NCBI GenBank assembly: GCA_007134165.1
Contig: SLLJ01000147.1
Span: 1 to 10,203, forward strand
Reading direction: 5' to 3'
Source of the DNA: Nitriliruptoraceae bacterium
GTDB lineage: Bacteria > Actinomycetota > Nitriliruptoria > Nitriliruptorales > Nitriliruptoraceae
DNA length: 10,203 bases
The notes under the pieces were generated by a model that was not told the origin of the DNA, searched no databases, and worked only from the letters and a program-made list of their open reading frames with translations. Positions 1-5,493 of this stretch are shown piece after piece. A program made the position numbers and the translations under genes. Within the stretch, counting starts at the first letter, position 1, and each line of letters starts with the position of its first letter.

Positions 1-3
1 CCG

Positions 4-258
4 GTGGCGGGCAACATCGACGACGGCCACGGCATCGTCTGCCACCTCGACGTCCTGCTCGAGACACGGGGCATGACGCTCAAGCAGCTCTCAGAGGCGG
101 TCGGAGTCACGGTCGTGAACCTGTCGGTGCTCAAGAACAACCGCGCCCGGGCCGTCAGGTTCACCACCCTGGCGGCGCTGTGCCGTGTGCTGGACTGTCA
201 GCCCGGCGAGTTGTTCGAGCACTGTCCCCCGCCGGCGGACGCACCAGCCGACGGCTAG
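4..258 (+). CDS. Small Cro/C1-type helix-turn-helix transcriptional regulator (YozG-like)
   Basis: This encodes an 84-residue cytoplasmic protein that is nearly all one DNA-binding domain. Residues 24-36 (TLKQLSEAVGVTV) and the following NLSVLKNN give the helix-turn-helix pattern. The stretch RFTTLAALCRVLDCQPGELFEH (about 52-73) matches the end of the short HTH_26/YozG-type Xre domain, where the 'LDCQPGEL' ending is typical. A proline-rich tail follows. These small regulators are often encoded beside a membrane protein of the DUF2975 type. Any such partner would lie left of the window, so its target is unknown. The GTG start is only three bases from the edge, so no ribosome binding site is visible and the true start could lie upstream. 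The family call is firm, the start is not, and no target operator is visible. Confidence 0.8.
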   Translation: MAGNIDDGHGIVCHLDVLLETRGMTLKQLSEAVGVTVVNLSVLKNNRARAVRFTTLAALCRVLDCQPGELFEHCPPPADAPADG

Positions 259-270
259 CTGAGCGGGGCC

Positions 271-350
271 GGGAGCAGGCCGGGCCGGGAGCAGGCCAGG
301 CCGGGAGCAGGCCGGGCCGGGAGCAGGCCAGGCCGGGAGCAGGCCGGGCC
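271..350. repeat. Five tandem copies of a 16-bp unit
   Basis: The unit GGGAGCAGGCCNGGCC is repeated five times without gaps: 271-286, 287-302, 303-318, 319-334 and 335-350. Only position 12 varies, alternating strictly G, A, G, A, G, which implies a 32-bp higher-order repeat. The array starts 12 bases after the stop of the HTH gene and lies in the gap between it and the convergent aspS gene. It has no coding role that I can see, and its length is likely to vary between strains by slippage. Confidence 0.95.
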
Positions 351-370
351 GCGGGGGGTGTCAGACCATG

Positions 371-420
371 GTTGTGTTCTGCCGTTCGAGGCTTCGGGGC
401 CTCGAACCGCAGGACACAAC
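371..420. repeat. Long inverted repeat (22-bp arms, 6-base loop)
   Basis: The arms 371-392 and 399-420 are reverse complements at 20 of 22 positions. The inner nine pairs (GTTCGAGGC/GCCTCGAAC) are perfect and the loop is TTCGGG. One mismatch would be a G-U pair in RNA and the other is C-C. It lies between two convergent genes, so a bidirectional transcription terminator is the simplest reading, but neither side has a T-run. A small non-autonomous element is an alternative, although no target-site duplication is visible at its edges. Confidence 0.8.
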
Positions 421-515
421 GCCGTCGTTGACCGGGCGCAGGCGGCCCGGCGGGTACCGGGTGCGCGGCGCGCACACACGCCCTAAAATCAGCTGGCTGC
501 GGACCCGCCGGACGG

Positions 516-533
516 GGGCGCGCACCGGCGCCC
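516..533 (-). terminator. Candidate aspS terminator hairpin
   Basis: GGGCGC at 516-521 and GCGCCC at 528-533 form a six-pair GC stem with a six-base loop, beginning six bases after the aspS stop codon. A second small hairpin (GTGCGC/GCGCAC, 461-466 and 470-475) lies further downstream. Neither is followed by a clear T-run on the minus strand, which is common in GC-rich actinobacteria but weakens the call. Confidence 0.35.
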
Positions 534-538
534 TCGGG

Positions 539-2350
539 CTAGCCGGCCGCGGGCGCCGGCAGCAGCCGCAGGCCCACGTCGCGCAGCGCTGTCGGCTCGT
601 AGGGGGCGGGCGCGTCGGTCAGCGGGCAGGAGCCTGACTGCGTCTTCGGGAAGGCGATCACATCCCGGATGCTGGTCGCGTCCGCCAGCAGCATCACCAG
701 CCGGTCCAGGCCTAGCGCGATCCCGCCGTGCGGCGGCGCCCCGTGCGACAAGCCGCGCAGCAGGAACCCGAAACGCTCCTCGGCGACCTCGTCGGAGATG
801 CCGAGGAAGCGGAAGACGCGGGCCTGCACCTCGCGGTCGTGAATACGGATCGACCCGCCGCCGAGCTCGTAGCCGTTGCACACCACGTCGTAGGCGTTGG
901 ACCGCGCCTCGCCGGGCGCCTGCTCGAAGCCGTCGATCCACTCGGAGGTGGGTGCGGTGAACGGGTGGTGCACCGGGGTCCAGGCGGTCGTGCCGACGGC
1001 CTCGCCGCGGTCCTCGACCGGCTCGAACATCGGCGCGTCGACCACCCAGCAGAACGCGAAGCCCTCCCCGATCAGGTCGTGTTCGGCGGCGAGGTGGTTT
1101 CGCAGCGCGCCCATCAGCTCGCGGGCGAAGCTGGTCGGTCCCGCGCCGAAGAACACCGCGTCGCCGGGGACCGCACCGGTGGTCTGTATCAGCCCTGCCA
1201 CCTCGGCGTCCGACATGAACTTCGACAGCGGCGAGCGCAGGGTGCCGCCGTCCTCGACCACACCCCAGGCCAGACCCTTGGCGCCGCGGCGCTTGGCCCA
1301 CTCCACGAGGTCGTCGAAGCGCTTGCGGGTCAGCGACCCGCCGCCGGGCAGGGCGAGTGCCACGACCGACCCGCCGCTGGCCAGCACGCCCTTGAACACC
1401 CCCACCTCGGTGTCGGCGAAGACCGCGTCGAGGTCGGCGAGTTCGAGGCCGTCGATGCGCAGGTCGGGCTTGTCGGAGCCGAAGCGGGCCATCGCCTCGG
1501 CGTAGGTCAGTCGCGGAAACGGGGTGGCCACCTCGACCCCGAGTGTCTCGCGCCACGCCGCGACGAGCACCTCTTCGGTGATGCCGAGCACGTCCTCCTG
1601 GTCGCCGAAGGACAGCTCGACGTCGAGCTGGGTGAACTCCGGTTGGCGGTCGGCACGCAGGTTCTCGTCGCGGAAGCAGCGGGCGATCTGGTAGTAGCGC
1701 TCCACGCCGGCGACCATCAGCAGCTGCTTGAACAGCTGCGGGGACTGCGGCAGCGCGTAGCTCTCGCCGGGCTGCAGGCGGGAGGGTACGAGGAAGTCGC
1801 GGGCACCCTCGGGGGTGGCGCGGGTGAGCATGGGCGTCTCGACGTCGAGGAAGCCGTGCTCCTCCATCACCCGCCGGATCACCGAGGTGGCCCGGGAGCG
1901 CAGCGTGAGGATCTCGGCCATGCGCGGGCGGCGCAGGTCGACGTAGCGGTGGGCCAGGCGCAGCTCCTCGGAGACCTCGATGGTGTCCTCGACCGGGAAC
2001 GGCGGAGTCGCGGCCTCGCTGAGCACCTCGATGTCGTGGGCCGCCACCTCGATCTGCCCGGTGGCGAGCTTGTCGTTGACCATGCCCTCGGGGCGGGCAC
2101 GCACCGTACCGGTGACGCGTACGACCCACTCGGTGCGCACCCGGTGGGCGGCCTCGAGCGCGGCGGAGACCTCCGGGTCGGCGACCACCTGCACGAGCCC
2201 GGAGCGGTCGCGTAGGTCGAGGAAGGCCACGCCGCCGTGGTCGCGACGGGTGGCGACCCAGCCGGCGAGCGCCACCTCGGTGTCGACGTCGTCGAGGCGC
2301 AGGGTGCCCGCACCGTGGCTGCGCAGGGATCCGTAGGGGGTGATGGTCAC
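539..2350 (-). CDS. aspS: Aspartyl-tRNA synthetase (probably also charges tRNA-Asn)
   Basis: This is a class II aminoacyl-tRNA synthetase of 603 residues, the usual length for bacterial AspRS. It joins aspartate to tRNA in the cytoplasm using ATP. The N-terminal OB-fold anticodon-binding domain (about 10-110) contains WVATRRDHGG and FLDLRDRSG. The catalytic core has the flipping loop (about 179-191), QSPQLFKQLLM (202-212), motif 2 with FRDE (226-229) and QPEFTQLD. The bacterial insertion domain covers about 290-420, and motif 3 is GIALGLDRL (543-551), followed by the FPKTQSG region. H38 in RRDHGG corresponds to the histidine seen in non-discriminating AspRS; discriminating enzymes such as E. 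coli's have leucine there. I chose the GTG at 2350 because MTITPYGSLRSH is a normal AspRS N terminus. The in-frame ATG at 2398 would add 16 residues read from repeat DNA. The ribosome binding site is weak. Confidence 0.97.
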   Translation of the reverse strand: MTITPYGSLRSHGAGTLRLDDVDTEVALAGWVATRRDHGGVAFLDLRDRSGLVQVVADPEVSAALEAAHRVRTEWVVRVTGTVRARPEGMVNDKLATGQIEVAAHDIEVLSEAATPPFPVEDTIEVSEELRLAHRYVDLRRPRMAEILTLRSRATSVIRRVMEEHGFLDVETPMLTRATPEGARDFLVPSRLQPGESYALPQSPQLFKQLLMVAGVERYYQIARCFRDENLRADRQPEFTQLDVELSFGDQEDVLGITEEVLVAAWRETLGVEVATPFPRLTYAEAMARFGSDKPDLRIDGLELADLDAVFADTEVGVFKGVLASGGSVVALALPGGGSLTRKRFDDLVEWAKRRGAKGLAWGVVEDGGTLRSPLSKFMSDAEVAGLIQTTGAVPGDAVFFGAGPTSFARELMGALRNHLAAEHDLIGEGFAFCWVVDAPMFEPVEDRGEAVGTTAWTPVHHPFTAPTSEWIDGFEQAPGEARSNAYDVVCNGYELGGGSIRIHDREVQARVFRFLGISDEVAEERFGFLLRGLSHGAPPHGGIALGLDRLVMLLADATSIRDVIAFPKTQSGSCPLTDAPAPYEPTALRDVGLRLLPAPAAG

Positions 2351-2371
2351 GGCAGGCTCGTCTCGTGGGGG

Positions 2372-2522
2372 CGGTGCGAGATCGGGAGGTCGGTGCACGG
2401 TCGAGGGGAGCGGTGCACGGTCGAGGGGAGCGGTGCACGGTCGGGGGGGCGGTGCACGGTCGGGGGGGCGGTGCGAGATCGGGAGGGCGGTGCACGGTCG
2501 GGGGGCGGTGCACGGTCGGGGG
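2372..2522. repeat. Array of eight degenerate 17-20-bp repeats upstream of aspS
   Basis: Eight head-to-tail units begin CGGTGC, at about 2372, 2391, 2411, 2431, 2450, 2469, 2488 and 2506. Six are type A (CGGTGCACGGTCG followed by a G-rich run) and two are type B (CGGTGCGAGATCGGGAGG), in the plus-strand order B A A A A B A A. Each type A unit contains the palindrome GTGCAC. The array occupies most of the 198 bp between the metallo-hydrolase stop and the aspS start and ends about 21 bases before the aspS start codon. Any aspS promoter or leader would therefore lie within it. The plus strand, which is the template for aspS, is the G-rich one. Confidence 0.92.
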
Positions 2523-2548
2523 CAGGACGCAGCGCCACGGGCGCACGA

Positions 2549-3280
2549 TCAACCGTGCCGCTCAGCCTCGATCAGGAAGGGGTTGGAGGCGCGCTCGCGG
2601 CCGACGGTGGTGTCGGGACCGTGGCCGGAGAGGATCAGCACGTCGTCTTCGAGCGACAGCACGCTGTCCACCAGCGAGCGCATCATCTGCGCGGTGGATC
2701 CGCGGGGGAAGTCCGTGCGCCCGATCGAGCCGGCGAAGACGAGGTCCCCGGCGAACAGCACGTCGTCACTGGCGGCGTCGGCCTCCCCGAGCGGGAAGGT
2801 GACCGCCACACCCGCCAGGTCCCGGCCGAGGTAGGTGACATGCCCGGGGGTGTGCCCGGGGTTGTGCCGTACATCGAAGCGGATCCCGGCGAACGACAGG
2901 GTCTGGCGGTCGCGCACGTCCTCGAGCCGGTCGGTGGGCGGGTCCCACTCGAAGCCGAATTCGCGGGCCAGCAGGTCCGAAGGCAGCCCGAGGCCGGCCC
3001 CGGGCTCGTCCCAGATCCAGCGGTCGTCAGGGTGCAGCAGCACCGGCACGTCGAGGTCACGAGCCAGGGTCGGCACCGCCCACAGATGGTCGAGGTGGCC
3101 GTGGGTCAACAGGATCGCCTCGCATCGCACCCCGGCCTGCTCGAGCATGAAGGGCACCTGCTGCTCGCCGTGCTCGCCGGGATCCACGATCACGCCGGTG
3201 CCCCGCTCACGGTCCCCGATGAGGTAGCAGTTGGTCTGCCAGCGGCCCAGGGGCATCCCGAGCACGAAGCGGTCGGTCAC
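2549..3280 (-). CDS. Metallo-beta-lactamase-fold hydrolase, glyoxalase II-like
   Basis: This is a 243-residue cytoplasmic protein with the full metal-site set of the hydroxyacylglutathione-hydrolase-like (YcbL/GloB-type) family. The ligands are THGHLDH (59-65), H143 in NPGHTPGH, D179 in FAGD and H220 in SGHG. The GRTDFPRGS segment (187-195) is typical of the YcbL-like subgroup. Family members hydrolyse thioesters such as S-lactoylglutathione. Actinobacteria mostly lack glutathione, so the substrate here is not inferable. The start is GTG at 3280, with GAGG on the minus strand (3287-3290) six bases upstream. In mycobacteria and streptomycetes a homologue sits between rel and hisS/aspS, and the location here fits that block. 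It may be cotranscribed with aspS 198 bp downstream, although the repeat array intervenes. Confidence 0.92.
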   Translation of the reverse strand: MTDRFVLGMPLGRWQTNCYLIGDRERGTGVIVDPGEHGEQQVPFMLEQAGVRCEAILLTHGHLDHLWAVPTLARDLDVPVLLHPDDRWIWDEPGAGLGLPSDLLAREFGFEWDPPTDRLEDVRDRQTLSFAGIRFDVRHNPGHTPGHVTYLGRDLAGVAVTFPLGEADAASDDVLFAGDLVFAGSIGRTDFPRGSTAQMMRSLVDSVLSLEDDVLILSGHGPDTTVGRERASNPFLIEAERHG

Positions 3281-3322
3281 AGCAGGCCTCGCAGCGGATC
3301 GACGACACGTACACGCCGGCCG

Positions 3323-3350
3323 AGGCTACCGCGCCCAGGTAGCGCACCAA
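3323..3350 (-). promoter_or_regulatory. Candidate promoter for the metallo-hydrolase gene
   Basis: On the minus strand, TTGGTG (3345-3350) is followed after 16 bases by TAGCCT (3323-3328). The second element fits the actinobacterial -10 form TANNNT, while the first matches TTGACA at only three of six positions. Transcription would start near 3316 and give a leader of about 35 bases. This is a weak pattern match only. Confidence 0.25.
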
Positions 3351-3403
3351 GGACCGTCTGACCAACTCGGGCAGCACCGGCGCTGCACGGCAGGCTCAAC
3401 AAA

Positions 3404-3425
3404 GGTGGTCGATCGAACGACTACC
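3404..3425. repeat. Short inverted repeat in the divergent intergenic region
   Basis: GGTGGTCG (3404-3411) and CGACTACC (3418-3425) are complementary except for one pair, which would be G-U in RNA. They flank the loop ATCGAA. It could be an operator or an RNA hairpin; nothing decides between these. Confidence 0.45.
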
Positions 3426-3677
3426 ATGGTCGGACGCGGGGCCGGGAGGGGCTGAGGAGGGGGAGGATGGTGGGCCAGGCCGCATCCGGCTGGGCGGGAC
3501 ACCGGGCGGAGCGGACGAGGCGTCGCCCACGGCGCGCTGGTGATCGGGGTGAGCGGCCGGTCGTTCACCGTCGCCCTTGCGCGTATGGAGGTTCGCCCTT
3601 CGCGGGTTCCGGACCTCAGGTGGGGCGTGTGGTGCCCACGTGCGCGTAGGCTCTGCTGATCCGGTCCCGAGGCGCTC

Positions 3678-3682
3678 GGAGG
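3678..3682 (+). promoter_or_regulatory. Ribosome binding site of the antiporter operon
   Basis: GGAGG lies six bases before the GTG at 3689. This fixes the start of the first operon gene, which would otherwise be hard to choose in GC-rich sequence. Confidence 0.75.
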
Positions 3683-3688
3683 TGCGGG

Positions 3689-4006
3689 GTGGCAGCAGGC
3701 GCGCTGGCGGTGACGGCCGACGGTTCGCTGCCCACCCTGCTGTTCGCCACCGGGGTGGTCGTGTTCCTGGCAGGGTTCGCCATCGTGTACGCCGGCACCC
3801 GTCCCCGCGGCCGGGTCGTGGGCTTCGCCGTGCTGTCCGGAGGCGCGGTGGTGATCGTGGCCGCCGCCGGACCGGCCGGCTCGGTCGCCGCCGCCGGCAC
3901 CGTCGCGGCCACCCTCGTCCCCCTGCTCGTTTTCGCCGCGGTGCTGGCCCGCCGGCTGGAGGCCAGGCCTGACTCCCGACCCTCGCTCGACGACGATCCG
4001 CGGTGA
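3689..4006 (+). CDS. Small three-helix membrane protein, possibly MrpC/NuoK-like
   Basis: This 105-residue protein has three predicted membrane helices (about 15-36, 43-60 and 68-88) and an acidic hydrophilic tail (RPDSRPSLDDDP). I do not recognise it by a diagnostic motif. Its size, three-helix layout, the VVGFAVLSGG segment of helix 2 and its place directly before an MrpD-like gene fit a diverged MrpC/NuoK-type subunit, as in the mrpC-mrpD gene order. It has no glutamate inside its membrane helices, so it lacks the proton-path acids of NuoK. A strong GGAGG precedes the GTG start, and its stop overlaps the next gene's start (GTGA at 4003-4006), implying translational coupling. The coding call is good; the family assignment is tentative. 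Confidence 0.72.
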   Translation: MAAGALAVTADGSLPTLLFATGVVVFLAGFAIVYAGTRPRGRVVGFAVLSGGAVVIVAAAGPAGSVAAAGTVAATLVPLLVFAAVLARRLEARPDSRPSLDDDPR

Positions 4007-5493
4007 TCGACGCCGTCACCATGCTGCTGCTCGGACCGATCATCGGGGTCGGACTGACGGTCGCGACCCGAGGGGTGCTGCGCGCCGCGCTCGCCGCCGG
4101 CACCGCGGTGGTGACCACCACCGCCGCCGCCCACCTGGCCGGCGGTCTGATCGGTCAGGCCGGTCCGATCACGGCGAGGCTGCTGCTGCCCGGCGGCCTC
4201 GAGATCTCCCTGCTGGCCGACGGCCTGGCGGTGTCGATGGCGGTGATGACCTCGGCGGTGAGCTCAGCGGTGGCTGCGTTCGCCGTGATCGAGGATCTGC
4301 GCGAGACCGAACGTCGCCATGCCGCCTACTGGCCGCTGCTGTTCGCCCTGTGGGGCGGGCTGCATCTGCTGTTCCTCGCCACCGACCTGCTGACCGCCTA
4401 CCTGATGCTGGAACTGATCGGAGTGTGCGGCGCGGCGCTGGTGACCCTGCGCGGGGACCGGGGCAGCGTGCTTGCCGGCACGCGCTACTTCTATGCGGAG
4501 CTCGCCGCCTCAACGACCATGCTGGTGGGCGTCGCGCTGGTCTGGTGGCAGGCCGGCACGGTCGCCTTCGACGGGCTCGGTGTGGCGCTTCAGGGCAACC
4601 CGGTCGGACAGCTGGGTCTGGCGATCATGACCGCCGGCCTGCTGGTCAAGCTGCCACTGGCCCCGCTGCACTTCTGGCTGCCCGCCGCGCACACTCAGGC
4701 GCCCAGTGCGGTCAGCCCGCTGCTTTCGGGGGTGATGGTCAAGGCCGCCTTCGCGGTCATCGCCCGGCTGTGGTTCCTGGTGCTGCCCCCGCTGGTCACG
4801 CCCGCGGCCAGCCAGCTAATCGGGGGGCTCGGCGCCGTGGCGATCCTGTGGGGGTCGCTGGTGGCGCTCACCGCCCTACCGCTCAAGCGGCTGATCGCCG
4901 CGTCCACCGTGGCGCAGCTCGGGCTGCTGATGCTGATGGTGCCCCTGGTGGCCGCCGGCGGCACCGACGCCTGGACCGGCGGGGTGGTGCTCGCCGTCAC
5001 CCATGCGTTGGCCAAGGCCGCCATGCTGATGGCCGGCGTGGTGATCGTCGACGGCGCCCGCGAAGACCGCACCGCCCATGGCGAGCGCTCCTGGCCCAAC
5101 GTGGACGAGTTGGTCGGCAGCGCCGCCCGCCGGCCGATCGCGGTCATGGCCTTCGGGGTCTCCGGGCTCAGCCTGGTCGGACTGCCCCCCTCCGGCGGCT
5201 TCGTCGCCAAGTGGTACCTGCTGCTGGCCAGCGTCGAGACCGGACAGTGGTGGTGGGCGGCGGTGATCGTGGTCGGCACCCTGCTGACGGTCAGCTACCT
5301 GATGCGATTCATCAAGACGGCGTTCACCCCACCCGACGTGCTGCCAACTGGTGAGCTGCCCCCCGCCAAGCGCGACGCACGGGACCTCGTGGCGCTGGGG
5401 CTGGCCGGCACCACCCTGGTGATCGGGCTGCGACCCGCCCTGCTGCTCGAGGTCGTCGAGGTGGCCGCGCCCCTGGCACGGGGAGGCGGCTGA
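4003..5493 (+). CDS. Antiporter-like membrane subunit 1 (NuoM/NuoN/MrpD family)
   Basis: This is a 496-residue polytopic membrane protein of the proton-translocating antiporter-like family (Proton_antipo_M). Key ionisable residues are in place: E137 in LMLELIG (helix 5), K216 in GLLVKLPLAPLHFWLP (broken helix 7), K247 in GVMVKAAFAV (helix 8), H334 and K338 in VTHALAKAAML, and K403 in GLPPSGGFVAKWYLL (helix 12). In complex I and Mrp antiporters these residues form the proton or cation path. A short hydrophilic linker (about 442-460) precedes a last helix (461-482). The GTG start at 4003 overlaps the previous stop and has no clear Shine-Dalgarno sequence of its own, so it probably depends on coupling. 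The stop overlaps the next ATG (TGATG). The family is certain, but whether it works in a Mrp-type antiporter or a redox complex is not shown. Confidence 0.93.
   Translation: MIDAVTMLLLGPIIGVGLTVATRGVLRAALAAGTAVVTTTAAAHLAGGLIGQAGPITARLLLPGGLEISLLADGLAVSMAVMTSAVSSAVAAFAVIEDLRETERRHAAYWPLLFALWGGLHLLFLATDLLTAYLMLELIGVCGAALVTLRGDRGSVLAGTRYFYAELAASTTMLVGVALVWWQAGTVAFDGLGVALQGNPVGQLGLAIMTAGLLVKLPLAPLHFWLPAAHTQAPSAVSPLLSGVMVKAAFAVIARLWFLVLPPLVTPAASQLIGGLGAVAILWGSLVALTALPLKRLIAASTVAQLGLLMLMVPLVAAGGTDAWTGGVVLAVTHALAKAAMLMAGVVIVDGAREDRTAHGERSWPNVDELVGSAARRPIAVMAFGVSGLSLVGLPPSGGFVAKWYLLLASVETGQWWWAAVIVVGTLLTVSYLMRFIKTAFTPPDVLPTGELPPAKRDARDLVALGLAGTTLVIGLRPALLLEVVEVAAPLARGGG
5481..5486 (+). promoter_or_regulatory. 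Ribosome binding site for the second antiporter-like gene
   Basis: GGGAGG, inside the end of the preceding gene, lies six bases before the ATG at 5493. This gene can therefore recruit ribosomes directly as well as through the TGATG overlap. Confidence 0.7.

Larger units (their letters stand above)
3281..3688. other. Divergent intergenic region, no gene recognised
   Basis: These 408 bp separate the minus-strand metallo-hydrolase gene from the plus-strand antiporter operon and should hold promoters in both directions. Reading frames here are short, basic and low-complexity, with no recognisable protein. For the operon, TAGGCT at 3647-3652 fits an actinobacterial -10 (TANNNT), but I see no matching -35. 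An inverted repeat at 3404-3425 and the palindrome ACCATGGT (3423-3430) are the clearest structured elements. Confidence 0.6.

Noticed and set aside
371..420. Possible tRNA because of the GTTCGAGGC T-loop-like sequence
   Set aside because: No acceptor stem, D-arm or anticodon arm can be placed around it. The sequence is explained by a single inverted repeat.
728..2215. Long plus-strand open frame (495 residues) antisense to aspS
   Set aside because: It is a typical GC-rich antisense shadow with no family resemblance, lying wholly inside a conserved gene.
2351..2398. Upstream ATG start for aspS adding 16 residues
   Set aside because: The extension is translated repeat sequence (HRPPDLAPPPRDE), while the GTG at 2350 gives the normal AspRS N terminus.
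2372..2522. CRISPR-like array
   Set aside because: The units are 17-20 bp, directly adjacent and without unique spacers, so this is a tandem repeat array. No cas genes are present.
489..2552. Long minus-strand open frame (687 residues) overlapping aspS
   Set aside because: It is arginine/proline-rich shadow sequence in another frame of aspS, running into the repeat array. The in-frame AspRS product is unambiguous.
3467..3649. Small plus-strand frames before the antiporter operon as missing MrpE/F/G subunits
   Set aside because: Their products are basic and polar, without membrane helices, and cannot be Mrp small subunits.
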